64,000 nucleotides of DNA. Origin: Candidatus Kapaibacterium thiocyanatum (GTDB lineage: Bacteria > Bacteroidota > Ignavibacteria > Kapaibacteriales > Kapaibacteriaceae). A program made the translations under genes and the position numbers. The DNA lies in NCBI GenBank assembly GCA_001899175.1, contig MKVH01000013.1, positions 62,001 through 126,000 on the forward strand, given 5' to 3'. How positions within the stretch are numbered: the first letter of the stretch is position 1; each line of letters begins with the position of its first letter. The notes under the pieces are model-generated. The model had not been told where the DNA came from. It saw nothing but the letters and a program-made list of their open reading frames with translations, and did no database searches. This document shows positions 49,651 through 59,002 of this stretch, piece after piece.

Positions 49651-50721
49651 ATGAGTACGGACACGAAAGCGCCCAAGGCGGACACCCTCGTCCCCGACGC
49701 CAAGATCAAGGCTGCCCAGCTTGCCATCGAACAGATCGAGAAACAGTTCGGCAAGGGCTCCATCATGAGGCTGAACGACGACAATCCCGTTCAGATCGAC
49801 GCCATTTCGACAGGTTGCCTGTCGCTCGATGCCGCCATCGGTATCGGTGGAGTTCCCCGCGGCCGGATCATCGAGATCTACGGTCCGGAATCGTCCGGCA
49901 AGACGACGGTCTGTCTCCAGGTCATCGCCGAAGCCCAGCGCGGAGGCGGCCTCGCGGCCTTCGTCGATACGGAACATGCCCTCGACATCGGCTATGCCCA
50001 GCGCCTTGGCGTGGATCTCAACAACCTGCTTCTGTCGCAACCCGAGTTCGGTGAACAGGCACTCGAAATCGTCGAAACGCTCGTGCGCAGCGGTGCCATC
50101 GACGTCATCGTCGTCGACTCCGTCGCAGCCCTTACACCCCGCGTCGAAATCGAAGGTGACATGGGCGATGCCCAGATGGGGTCGCAGGCCCGTCTCATGA
50201 GTCAGGCCATGCGGAAGCTCAATGCCGCCATCGGCCGCTCGAACACGACGGTCATTTTCACGAACCAGCTTCGTTCCAAGATCGGCGTCGTCTACGGCAA
50301 TCCCGAGACCACCACGGGCGGTAACGCCCTCAAGTACTATGCTTCGGTGCGGATCGACATCCGCCGGAAGGACGTGATCAAGGACGGCCAGGACATCGTC
50401 GGTAACCGCGTACGCGCCAAGGTCGTCAAGAACAAGGTCGCTCCCCCGTTCCGCGAAGCCGAATTCGACATCATGTACAACGAGGGTATCTCCAAGCTCG
50501 GCGATATCATCGACGTCGCCGTCGAAAACGGTATCGTCACGAAGTCGGGGTCGTGGTTCACGTACAACGAGGAGCGCGTGCAGGGACGCGACGGTCTCCG
50601 CAAGATGCTGCAGGAGAACGCCGAACTCTTCAACGCTCTCGAAACGGAAGTTCGTGGACTGCTCCACCTTCCGAACAACGCCAGGCCGTCCGCGACGAAC
50701 GGCAAGAAGAAATCGGAATAA
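49651..50721 (+). CDS. recA: Recombinase RecA
   Basis: RecA forms filaments on single-stranded DNA, drives strand exchange, and activates the SOS response. The 356-residue protein has an N-terminal oligomerisation helix ([21 protein letters not shown]), Walker [10 protein letters not shown] (about residues 78-86), Walker [11 protein letters not shown] (about 151-160) with [15 protein letters not shown] following, and loop L2 [20 protein letters not shown] (about 208-227). A lysine-rich C-terminal tail is present. recX follows 12 bases downstream, so the two form an operon. The gene is divergent from comEC. Confidence 0.98.
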   Translation: MSTDTKAPKADTLVPDAKIKAAQLAIEQIEKQFGKGSIMRLNDDNPVQIDAISTGCLSLDAAIGIGGVPRGRIIEIYGPESSGKTTVCLQVIAEAQRGGGLAAFVDTEHALDIGYAQRLGVDLNNLLLSQPEFGEQALEIVETLVRSGAIDVIVVDSVAALTPRVEIEGDMGDAQMGSQARLMSQAMRKLNAAIGRSNTTVIFTNQLRSKIGVVYGNPETTTGGNALKYYASVRIDIRRKDVIKDGQDIVGNRVRAKVVKNKVAPPFREAEFDIMYNEGISKLGDIIDVAVENGIVTKSGSWFTYNEERVQGRDGLRKMLQENAELFNALETEVRGLLHLPNNARPSATNGKKKSE

Positions 50722-50733
50722 TCGTCCCATCCC

Positions 50734-51447
50734 ATGAGCGTCAGTAACGACAAGCCCTCGGATGACCGGGGGCTTCCCGTTTCGGGCACGGCCGTCATCA
50801 CCTCCATCCGACGCAACAAGAAGAACGGCGAGCGCTGTTCGGTCTTCGTCGATGAAGAGTTCTTCGCCGCCTGTGCGATCGATATCGCTGCATCGTTGGG
50901 CCTGCGTAAAGGTCTGGTGATGACACCGGAGATCGAACGCACGCTTCGTGCCGAAGACAGGAGGATGACGCTTCGTACCAAGGCATATGGCTATGCGACC
51001 TACAAGCCGCGTACCGAACGTCAGGTGAGGGATCACTACGCGAAGCTCGGCTACACGCCCGAAGAGATCGACGACGTCATGATCTGGCTTGCCGAATTCC
51101 GTCTTGTCGACGATAATCGGTATGTCGAACGGTTCATCGACGCTTCGCGGGAACGGAAACCGTTGTCACCCCGCATGATCCGGCAGACGCTGCTGAAGAA
51201 GGGTATCGCAGATTATGTCATCGACAGGGTACTGTCGGCTTCGTATGCGGAGGACGACGTGTTGACCGCGGCACAGAGCGTCGCCGGAAAGAAGTGGCGG
51301 ACATTGTCCAGCACGCCGCCGCGTGAGCGTATGGACAAACTCGTTCGCTTCATGCAGTACAGGGGCTATGCCTGGGACGTCATCAAGCGCGTGATCGAGC
51401 GGTACAAGGACGACGACATGGGGTCCGGCAACGAGGACGACGCGTGA
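50734..51447 (+). CDS. recX: Regulatory protein RecX
   Basis: RecX binds and caps RecA filaments, limiting recombination. The 237-residue protein has three-helix repeats of the RecX family: YKPRTERQVRDHYAKLGYTP (about residues 90-109), EIDDVMIWLAEFRLVDDNRYV, MIRQTLLKKGIADYVIDRVL and YRGYAWDVIKRVIERY at the C-terminus. The N-terminal 35 residues form a disordered lead plus a strand (AVITSIRRNKKNGERCSVFV) found in longer RecX members. It starts 12 bases after recA and should be cotranscribed with it. Confidence 0.92.
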   Translation: MSVSNDKPSDDRGLPVSGTAVITSIRRNKKNGERCSVFVDEEFFAACAIDIAASLGLRKGLVMTPEIERTLRAEDRRMTLRTKAYGYATYKPRTERQVRDHYAKLGYTPEEIDDVMIWLAEFRLVDDNRYVERFIDASRERKPLSPRMIRQTLLKKGIADYVIDRVLSASYAEDDVLTAAQSVAGKKWRTLSSTPPRERMDKLVRFMQYRGYAWDVIKRVIERYKDDDMGSGNEDDA

Positions 51448-51494
51448 GATCGGAACGAACGACGGCGATCGTATGAATTCGACAGGGACAATGG

Positions 51495-53162
51495 ATGAAT
51501 ATCGAAACCATGATGGATCGCATCCGAATGCGACATGCCAAGCAGGATGGACGGAACGTGACAGGACACCTTCATGTCCGGTTCGATGATCGTTCGTTGC
51601 CGTATTGTGCCGGAACATTCCTCCGTATCGTCATGACCGGTCTCGTTCTCTGCGTATCGCTTCCTGCGACGAACGGTATCGCACAGGGGCCGACGACATG
51701 CATGCGCCAGCGGCTGCCGGAATCCATCAACAAATTCCAGCCTACGACCATTCCCGTGCTGTCCCCGGACGGCCAGACGTTGTTCGTGGATCGCAAGCTC
51801 CACCCGGAGAACGAGGAAGGTGCCTCCGACCCCGACGACGTGTGGATCAGCCACCGGATGGGTGGATCGATCTGGACCGAACCGGAACGTACTGCATTCA
51901 CGACGTTCCGTCGTCCCGATGTTCTCTTCTCGCTGAGCAGGGACGGACGGAGAGCCCTCGTCTACGGGCGGTATCTCTATAGGGATGGCGATTCCATCCG
52001 TTGCTTCGCTGTCGCGGAGCGTATCGATGCCGGTCTTCCCTTTTCGGTGCTGACCCCGATCGATCTGCCTGCGATGAGAGACATGGGACGGAACTTCTAC
52101 GGGTCGTTGTCCGACGATGCCACTGCCCTCGTCATTGCGATGAATCGTCCGGGTGGTGTCGGTGATCTCGATCTCTACGTCAGCAGACGGTGCGGCGACA
52201 AATGGAGTACACCGGTTTCTCTCGGTCATACCATCAACACGAAAGCCTTCGAAGGAGCTCCCTGTCTTGCCCCCGATGGTCTCACCCTGTACTTCTCGTC
52301 ATCGGGACGGGACGACCGGCGCGGCAAGGCCGACATGTACGTTACGCGCAGGCTGGACGACACATGGACGTCATGGAGCCGCCCCGTGAACATGGGGCCG
52401 TGCATCAATACGCTGGAAGACGAGACATCGTTCTCGCTGATCGGTGATGGCGATTCGGCGCTGGTCACATCATGGGACCCGGAGCATGGCAGACCGGGCA
52501 TCTATCTCGTCGGCCTCACGACCGACCAGCGTCCGGCACCCTACGTCATGTTCTCGGGAAGGATCACCAATCCGTTGACCGGACAACCCGTGGAAGGTGC
52601 GCGTCTCGTCGTACGCGATTCCACATCGACATGCCGCGAAGCGCTGATCTACGGTACGGGGGCGAACGGCGATTTCACGATCACGCTGGCATCGGGCAAA
52701 CGCTACGGTATCGAAGCACAGGCCGCCCATCACATTTCCGCCACGCAGACGATCGGTGTACGCAGACTCGATTCGACATCGGAACTGAGGCTGTCGGTCT
52801 ACCTGTTCGATCATCGCATGCCGCTGGCGAGCGTCTTCTTCGAGCGCGGTTCATATGAAGTAGGACCGGTCGAGCAGGCCAAGCTCGACGAGCTCGTGCA
52901 ACGATACGGCTTGAGGGCCATCAGCTTCGAGGTCGTCGGGTATACGGATCCGATCGGCAACCAGCGCGATAATGCCAGGCTTTCGAAGGGCCGAGCAGAA
53001 GCCACGCGGGAAGCGCTGCGCAAGGCAGGAGCGGACGAGAAGCGCATCGAGGCGACGGGCCGAGGCGTGGAGTATCAGGGAACCCAGCTCTTCCTGAAGG
53101 AGCATCCGCAGAGCCGGCGTGTGGACATCTTTCCGGCACAACCGCCGGGCAGAGGGCAGTGA
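51495..53162 (+). CDS. OmpA-family protein with PD40 propeller and CarboxypepD-like domain
   Basis: A 555-residue protein with the order expected of PorE-like envelope proteins: WD40-like PD40 beta-propeller blades (about residues 85-340, for example PVLSPDGQTLFVDRKL and APCLAPDGLTLYFSSSGRDD), a carboxypeptidase-regulatory-like domain (FSGRITNPLTGQPVEGARLV, about 352-440), and a C-terminal OmpA peptidoglycan-binding domain (VVGYTDPIGNQRDNARLSKG, about 478-497). PorE is a T9SS-associated peptidoglycan anchor, but assigning that role here is inference; the TPR domain of PorE is not obvious. The start at 51495 leaves about 45 residues before the signal-like helix; ATG 51633 is an alternative. 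Confidence 0.8.
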   Translation: MNIETMMDRIRMRHAKQDGRNVTGHLHVRFDDRSLPYCAGTFLRIVMTGLVLCVSLPATNGIAQGPTTCMRQRLPESINKFQPTTIPVLSPDGQTLFVDRKLHPENEEGASDPDDVWISHRMGGSIWTEPERTAFTTFRRPDVLFSLSRDGRRALVYGRYLYRDGDSIRCFAVAERIDAGLPFSVLTPIDLPAMRDMGRNFYGSLSDDATALVIAMNRPGGVGDLDLYVSRRCGDKWSTPVSLGHTINTKAFEGAPCLAPDGLTLYFSSSGRDDRRGKADMYVTRRLDDTWTSWSRPVNMGPCINTLEDETSFSLIGDGDSALVTSWDPEHGRPGIYLVGLTTDQRPAPYVMFSGRITNPLTGQPVEGARLVVRDSTSTCREALIYGTGANGDFTITLASGKRYGIEAQAAHHISATQTIGVRRLDSTSELRLSVYLFDHRMPLASVFFERGSYEVGPVEQAKLDELVQRYGLRAISFEVVGYTDPIGNQRDNARLSKGRAEATREALRKAGADEKRIEATGRGVEYQGTQLFLKEHPQSRRVDIFPAQPPGRGQ

Positions 53163-53179
53163 CGAACTCTACACGTCCG

Positions 53180-55159
53180 TCAGATCCTGACCGTTGCCGT
53201 CCTGATCCTGCCGTCCTGGGGCTCTTCCTCGATATCGATCTTCCACGCATGCGACGTGTGGACGTAGATGGCCAGCGACGTTGGAGAACGCCACTCGAAT
53301 CCTTCGTCGTGAAGTGGGCTCTTCCATAGTGTCCGTTCGGAGAATATCGCCGCTGCCCGCTCGGTTCCTTCCGTATCGGTCAGCGTGATGATGAGCTCTT
53401 CCTCGTTTCCCGGATGTCGTTCGAGCTCGAGGGTGATCCGCTGCCAGTTGTCCTGTGTTTCGACACCGATGCTTCTCGAAATGGCATCGACGATATGCAT
53501 GGCGGCACTGCCGAATTGTACGGGTGTCCGGCGAGGTGCAGAGGGATCCGCCATGCTTGCCGAAGCCTGAAGTGGCTGGAACAGATCGATGGGCGGCGCG
53601 ACGCCGCAGGCATGGAACATCGCGTCGAGATGCCGGCGGAAGATCATGTCGAAATCGCCCTTGTTCGGTGCCTGATGCCGGTCGTCGTACCACCAGAACC
53701 AGTCTGAAGCTTCCATCGCGAGAAGTTGTTCCCGCAGGTCACGCTGGGCCGCCTCGCTTCGGGTTCCGGCCGTCGTTTCCATGGCATGGCGTACGTCACG
53801 CAACAGTGACCATGCGAGATTCTTCACAGGATTACCGATCCATACGTCGAAGTTCCCGTTGATCCATGAACCGGGAACGATCATGTCGAGAACGGGCATG
53901 ATACGGTGCTCGGCAGCCGTCGCTTCGCCGCAGGTCGTCATCGTGAAGTGCTGGCGATCCGTCAGGCGCGTCATCAGGGCTCTCAGGAACGGTTCTCCAT
54001 TCTCCGGATAGAATTCCCAGCAGTTCTCGCCGTCGAGAATGATCGGAATCACGGCATGATCGAGGACGTCTTCGCCATGTTCACGGACGAGGACGCGGCG
54101 TCGTTCGTCGAGTCGGCGAACGAAGTCGTCGGCTGCAGTCGCCGCATCCCACGTGGCGTATTCGAAGCCGATGGCATCGCTCAGGGCATGGTCCCTGAAA
54201 AGCATCGCGATGTCCCCTTCAGCCGTCCGGACCGTCCACGGGAACCATGTCGACGTCGGCGTCCATCGATGTCCGAGCGTCGCACGGAGCACCTCTTCGT
54301 CGCTGGCAGCCCACCGCACGCCGTGGCGTGCCATGATGGTCAGTGCCTGCATGCTGACGCTCCCTTCCGCGGGCCACATACCATGCGTCGGATGGGCCCA
54401 TGTCGCCTGCCAGTATTCCTTCGCTCTGCGTACGTGCTCGTCGGCATCGTCCGGTGCGGTGAATGCGGGTACAGGCAATGGAGCCGTCGGGAGACCGGGA
54501 CGTGCATCGTCGGTATCGCAGAGCAGCGGCAGGATCGGATGATGGAATGGCGTAACCGACAGTTCCCATGTCCCCTTCGCCTGCTCCGTCGCGAGGAAGG
54601 CTTCCATCGACGCCATGATGCGGAGATGGATATCCAGGAGCGTCAGTTTCTGTTCTTCGGTAAAGTTCCGTCCCTGTTCGATGAGTGCACGGACGATGGG
54701 CATGGTGCGCCGATGCATGGGACCGACCCACGTCAGGTTGTAGAGCACCTGGAGATCCCTCCACTCCTGCGCGGAAAAGGCCGGCCATTCGCCGCGTACG
54801 ATACGGTCGTACAATTCCGAGAATCTCGGGAGCGGCCGGATCATCGTCCGATCCTGACAGATCACGAACAGCCGTGCGATACGTTCCTGCTCCGCATGGG
54901 TGAGGGCGTCGGCAGGACGTCTGGTCAGGTGTTGTACTTCGTCCTCCACCCCGCCGAGATAGGCCCTGACCTGTTCGAGCATCGCGGGCACGAGGTTGAA
55001 GGTCATGGCGCGATTCTCAGGAAACGAGGCCATGATCATCGGCAGATCGACGTAGTCCTTGACGGCGTGCAGACGCACCCAGGGAAGGAACATGGAGCCG
55101 TCGATCCGGTAGTCGGGCTGGTGAAAATGCCAGAGGATGGCGATGCGAAGAGGTTTCAT
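53180..55159 (-). CDS. Glycoside hydrolase family 57 protein
   Basis: GH57 enzymes act on alpha-glucans as amylopullulanases, 4-alpha-glucanotransferases or branching enzymes, with a (beta/alpha)7 barrel. The 659-residue protein starts IAILWHFHQPDYR (region I, HQP) and continues RALIEQGRNFTEEQK. The nucleophile region is HGMWPAEGSVSMQAL (about residues 258-272) with the conserved glutamate, and the acid region IILDGENCWEFYPE (about 360-373) has the conserved aspartate. A C-terminal beta-rich segment of about 120 residues follows. No signal peptide is visible, so intracellular glycogen-type substrates are likely. No other glycogen genes are nearby. Exact specificity is not predictable. Confidence 0.9.
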   Translation of the reverse strand: MKPLRIAILWHFHQPDYRIDGSMFLPWVRLHAVKDYVDLPMIMASFPENRAMTFNLVPAMLEQVRAYLGGVEDEVQHLTRRPADALTHAEQERIARLFVICQDRTMIRPLPRFSELYDRIVRGEWPAFSAQEWRDLQVLYNLTWVGPMHRRTMPIVRALIEQGRNFTEEQKLTLLDIHLRIMASMEAFLATEQAKGTWELSVTPFHHPILPLLCDTDDARPGLPTAPLPVPAFTAPDDADEHVRRAKEYWQATWAHPTHGMWPAEGSVSMQALTIMARHGVRWAASDEEVLRATLGHRWTPTSTWFPWTVRTAEGDIAMLFRDHALSDAIGFEYATWDAATAADDFVRRLDERRRVLVREHGEDVLDHAVIPIILDGENCWEFYPENGEPFLRALMTRLTDRQHFTMTTCGEATAAEHRIMPVLDMIVPGSWINGNFDVWIGNPVKNLAWSLLRDVRHAMETTAGTRSEAAQRDLREQLLAMEASDWFWWYDDRHQAPNKGDFDMIFRRHLDAMFHACGVAPPIDLFQPLQASASMADPSAPRRTPVQFGSAAMHIVDAISRSIGVETQDNWQRITLELERHPGNEEELIITLTDTEGTERAAAIFSERTLWKSPLHDEGFEWRSPTSLAIYVHTSHAWKIDIEEEPQDGRIRTATVRI

Positions 55160-55206
55160 ACCCCAAAGTTCCGGAATCCGGACGAATCACGATATTCGCA
55201 GTGACT

Positions 55207-55279
<73 letters not shown>

Positions 55280-55436
55280 CGCAGGGCGTAACATTTTGCG
55301 CAGGCATCCGTCCAGTCCCGGTCAAGTCGTTCACGAAAGGGACGTTGTGGCATCATGTACCTGCTCCTATTGTCGTAGTGCATCCGGTTCGGCCGTCGGC
55401 GACGTCTACCGGGCCACGGAAGCACATCACGCCGTC

Positions 55437-56285
55437 ATGGCCGAGATGGACAGCGGCTTGTTCCGTCTGAATGGCGGTGCCATCGATTCGTTCGATCACG
55501 TCTCGCGACTATCCATCCGCTGGGTTCTGGGCGGTACCCAGTACTATCGTCTGGGCGGCTCCCACCATCATCGTATCGATCCCACCTCATATCTGCTCAT
55601 CGCACACGGACAGAGCTATGCCACGGCGTTGCCGGACCCGAAATCGGTCATGGTCGGTGTGGCCTTCAGACCGTCCCTCGTGAAAAATGTCCTGCAGGTT
55701 GCCGTTCGCAAGGACGAGGATCTGATCGATACGGAGCACGACGGTACGGGAGAACTGCCGCTCGTGGACAGGCGCTTCGATTGTGCGACCGAGATGGCGG
55801 AATTACGTTCCAGGGTCGTTACGACCATCGACGAAGGCAGAGCCGGGATGGAAGAGCGCGAGGCCCTGGTCATCAGATTGCTGGAACTGATCGTACGCGA
55901 TCACGGCCACTACATGCATCGGGCGGATCGACTCGTCGCACGCCGGGCCTCCACACGCGTTGAGCTGCTGCGTCGCCTTTCGATGGGCAGGGACTACATG
56001 GATGCCTTCTTCCATCGCCCTCTCTCGCTCCGCGAAATCGCCCGCGAAGCGTGCATGTCCGAATATCACTTCCTCCGTGCATTCAGGGATGCCTTCGGCG
56101 AAAGCCCGTTCGCCTATCTCGGACGCCGCAGGATGCAGGAAGCCGAGCGCTTGCTCGCACAGACGAACCGGTCCGTATCGGATATAGCGTTGATGGTCGG
56201 CTTCGACAATGTCTCGGCGTTCTCACGCCGGTTCCGGAACATCATGGGACAGACGCCGACACAGTCGCGCGTGCTGCATCGATGA
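55437..56285 (+). CDS. AraC-family transcriptional regulator
   Basis: The 282-residue regulator has an N-terminal cupin-like sensor region (about residues 15-110; LGGSHHHRIDPTSYLLIAHG) and a C-terminal double helix-turn-helix (about 185-280). The latter shows LSLREIAREACMSEYHFLRA and VSDIALMVGFDNVSAFSRRF, the usual AraC signature ending in GQTP. I placed the start at ATG 55437 since upstream sequence runs into the tRNA; the ribosome-binding site is weak, so the start is uncertain. A VOC-family gene lies convergent 28 bases downstream, a frequent pairing in which the regulator controls a small metabolic enzyme. Confidence 0.88.
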   Translation: MAEMDSGLFRLNGGAIDSFDHVSRLSIRWVLGGTQYYRLGGSHHHRIDPTSYLLIAHGQSYATALPDPKSVMVGVAFRPSLVKNVLQVAVRKDEDLIDTEHDGTGELPLVDRRFDCATEMAELRSRVVTTIDEGRAGMEEREALVIRLLELIVRDHGHYMHRADRLVARRASTRVELLRRLSMGRDYMDAFFHRPLSLREIAREACMSEYHFLRAFRDAFGESPFAYLGRRRMQEAERLLAQTNRSVSDIALMVGFDNVSAFSRRFRNIMGQTPTQSRVLHR

Positions 56286-56313
56286 ATCCGTGTCTGCGGC
56301 CTGATACGGCAAC

Positions 56314-56685
56314 CTACCTGTGCTGATCCACCAGTACGGGATTGCCATCCGGATCGACGACGATGAAACTGGCCGGGCCTGTCGTGGATTCGTCCGCTTC
56401 CACCGTCATCGTCATTCCCTTGTCCTTGAGTCGACGTTGCAGATCGCGAACGTCGGTGAAGCTCTCGAGCGGCTGGGCGTTGCTGTCCCATCCTGGATTG
56501 AACGTCAGGATGTTCTTCTCGAACACGCCCTGGGACAGTCCGATGACGGGCTCGCCGTTCTTCATGATGAGCCAGTTCTGCGTCTGATCGCCTGCGAACG
56601 ACGCGACGCCGAGCTGTTCGTAGAAACGCTTCGATGCTCCGATATCCTTCACGGCCAGGCTGACGGAGAATGCACCGAGTTCCAT
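56314..56685 (-). CDS. VOC-family (glyoxalase/bleomycin-resistance fold) protein
   Basis: The 123-residue protein has the paired beta-alpha-beta-beta-beta units of the vicinal oxygen chelate fold. SVSLAVKDIGASKRFYEQLGV opens the first unit and SFTDVRDLQRRLKDKGMTM the second, and it ends SFIVVDPDGNPVLVDQH. GGAG lies about eight bases before the ATG. The C-terminal DPDGNP is typical of the superfamily. Members include glyoxalases, dioxygenases and resistance proteins, and the substrate here is not clear. It converges on the AraC regulator and is transcribed in the same direction as the metal ATPase upstream. Confidence 0.87.
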   Translation of the reverse strand: MELGAFSVSLAVKDIGASKRFYEQLGVASFAGDQTQNWLIMKNGEPVIGLSQGVFEKNILTFNPGWDSNAQPLESFTDVRDLQRRLKDKGMTMTVEADESTTGPASFIVVDPDGNPVLVDQHR

Positions 56686-56784
56686 TGCGTTCTTCTCCAG
56701 TGATTGTACTACGGATGATCATGACGGATCTGCTGCGGATGCGGGTCGAACGGAAGATCCGACGACCCGGCATTGTTGCGGATG

Positions 56785-58842
56785 CTATCGATCGATACTA
56801 CCGGATGTGGGCGTATTCCTGAATTCCATCCGTTGTATGCGTACGGCATTCAGGATGGCGATCAGCGCTACACCGACGTCGGCGAACACCGCCTCCCACA
56901 TGGTCGCGATTCCCCCGGCGCCAAGAGCGAGGACGACTCCCTTGACGACGAAGGCGAGCGTGACGTTCTGCCATACGACGGCCTTCGTACGTTGTCCGAT
57001 CCTGATGGCCATAGGAATCTTCGACGGTTTGTCGTCCTGGATGACGATATCGGCGGTCTCGATGGTGGCATCGCTGCCGAGTCCACCCATCGCGATGCCC
57101 GCATCGCTCAAGGCGATGACGGGAGCGTCGTTCACGCCGTCCCCGACGAAGGCGACGCTTCCGTTCCGGGACCGGATATCCTGAACCCTCGAGATCTTGT
57201 CTTCCGGCAGGAGATCACCATAGGCGTTGTCGATACCGAGTTGTCCGGCAACGTATGCGGTGACGGTCCCCTTGTCGCCGCTCAGCATCGTCGTCGTCAC
57301 GTTCAGCGCCTTGAGGCCGTCGATGGCTGCCTTCGCATCGTCCTTGATCCTGTCGGCGATGGTGATGTGCCCCACGAATCGCCCGTCATAGGCGATGGCG
57401 ATGACGGTATGGACGATGTCCGTCTGGTCGATCTCATAGCGTATCCCGAACCTGTCCATCAGCCTGAAGTTGCCTGCAAGGAGCTGTTTGCCGTCGACGA
57501 TTGCCTTCATACCCTGGCCTGCTATTTCTTCGATATCCGTCAACCGCAAGGTATTGTCGACGTCGCCGACGTGGTCCCAGATCGCCGTCGCGATCGGATG
57601 TGTGCTGTGGTGTTCGAGGGCATTGACCATTCGCAGGACCGTTTCCCTGTCGAAGGCAGGGTCGAAGACCACGTTCTGAACCTTGAACACGCCTTCGGTC
57701 AGGGTTCCTGTCTTGTCCATGACGATGTTTCGCACGTTCGCCATGATGTCGAGGAAATTGCTGCCCTTGAACAGGATGCCGTTCCGGCTCGCCGCACCGA
57801 TCCCTCCGAAGTATCCGAGCGGGATGGAAATGACCAGAGCGCACGGACACGAGATCACGAGAAATATCAGGGCCCTGTACAGCCATGTGCTGAAGGTATA
57901 GTCCTGCACGAAGAAATACGGAAGCAGGCAGAGGGTGGCGGCCAGTGCTACCACCATCGGTGTGTAGATTCTCGCGAACTTCCGTATGAAGAGTTCCGTC
58001 GGGGCCTTTCGTGACGTGGCATTCTGTACGAGCTCCAGTATCCTGCTGAGCTTGCTGTCCTGATACGCCGTCGTGACCTTCACCTGGCTCACGGTATTCA
58101 GATTGATCATTCCCGCGAGTACGGCATCGCCCTTCGTCTTCGTGTCTGGCCTGCTCTCTCCGGTCAGCGCCGATGTATTGAACGCCGCCCGGTCCGACAG
58201 CAGTTCTCCGTCCAGAGCCAGCTTCTCGCCCGGTTTCAACTGGATGATGTCTCCGGGACGGGCACTCAGGGCCTTTGCGGTTACAGGGCGGTTGTCGCGC
58301 AGGATCGTGACTTCGTCCGGACGCTGGTCCAGCAAGGCCTTGATGTTGCGTTTCGCCCTCGATACGGCCATGGTCTGGAACACTTCACCGATGGCATAGA
58401 ACAGCATGACGGCGATGCCTTCGGGATACTCGCCGATGGCGAAGGCACCGATGGTGGCGATGGACATCAGCAGGAATTCCGAGAAAACTTCACCCTTCAT
58501 GATGCTTCGTACGGCATCCCTGATCACGGGAAGTCCGACGGGAATGTAGGCCAGTACATACCATACGAGCCTTGCCCAGGCGGTGAACCATTCCGGCTTC
58601 AGGTAGTGGTCGAGTCCGAGAGCGGCCAGGAGAAGAACGAGCGACGTCAACGGCGGGATGAAGAGTCGGAACGTCGTGTTCACCGTTCCATGATCGTGAT
58701 CCTGGTCATCTGCACGATCGTGACTATCCGCTGTTCCATGCTCTTCGATGAGTTCTTCCGCACCGGCATTGGTATAGATCTTTTCTTCCTGTGTACAGCA
58801 GAGCTGCCTTCCCTCTGCATCGTAGATATGCTGGTGTTCCAT
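56785..58842 (-). CDS. Heavy-metal (Zn/Cd/Pb) P-type ATPase
   Basis: A P1B-type ATPase that exports soft divalent metals from the cytoplasm. Motifs seen are TGES (about residue 223), the membrane CPC in ISCPCALVISIPLG (about 333), phosphorylation site DKTGTLTEG (about 373), HP in EHHSTHPIA (about 401) and GDGVNDAP (about 585). The lysine in AFVVKGVVLALG and the DVG motif in FADVGVALIAILNAVR indicate the Zn/Cd/Pb (P1B-2) class. The N-terminal metal-binding HMA domain is missing; a short tail with LCCTQEE and an acidic histidine-rich run (HDRADDQDHDHG) replaces it. ATG 58842 (685 residues) is chosen over GTG 58878. Confidence 0.93.
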   Translation of the reverse strand: MEHQHIYDAEGRQLCCTQEEKIYTNAGAEELIEEHGTADSHDRADDQDHDHGTVNTTFRLFIPPLTSLVLLLAALGLDHYLKPEWFTAWARLVWYVLAYIPVGLPVIRDAVRSIMKGEVFSEFLLMSIATIGAFAIGEYPEGIAVMLFYAIGEVFQTMAVSRAKRNIKALLDQRPDEVTILRDNRPVTAKALSARPGDIIQLKPGEKLALDGELLSDRAAFNTSALTGESRPDTKTKGDAVLAGMINLNTVSQVKVTTAYQDSKLSRILELVQNATSRKAPTELFIRKFARIYTPMVVALAATLCLLPYFFVQDYTFSTWLYRALIFLVISCPCALVISIPLGYFGGIGAASRNGILFKGSNFLDIMANVRNIVMDKTGTLTEGVFKVQNVVFDPAFDRETVLRMVNALEHHSTHPIATAIWDHVGDVDNTLRLTDIEEIAGQGMKAIVDGKQLLAGNFRLMDRFGIRYEIDQTDIVHTVIAIAYDGRFVGHITIADRIKDDAKAAIDGLKALNVTTTMLSGDKGTVTAYVAGQLGIDNAYGDLLPEDKISRVQDIRSRNGSVAFVGDGVNDAPVIALSDAGIAMGGLGSDATIETADIVIQDDKPSKIPMAIRIGQRTKAVVWQNVTLAFVVKGVVLALGAGGIATMWEAVFADVGVALIAILNAVRIQRMEFRNTPTSGSIDR

Positions 58843-58964
58843 ATACCGCTGATCTTCCGGTGTCGATGATATGCTCACTCCTGCTGCAGAATCCAGAGCG
58901 CGGAAAAGCTACACATATCGGATGTCATGCGAGGCCGTGAAGCTGAGCCGAGGTCCGAAACGGA

Positions 58965-58994
58965 AAAAGGGATGATCGTGAGATCATCCCTTTT
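58965..58994. terminator. Terminator of tmRNA
   Basis: Perfect 13-bp stem AAAAGGGATGATC/GATCATCCCTTTT with loop GTGA. Read on the minus strand it ends in a T-run just after the tmRNA 3' end, separating tmRNA from the ATPase gene. Confidence 0.9.
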
Positions 58995-59002
58995 GCTTCC
59001 TG

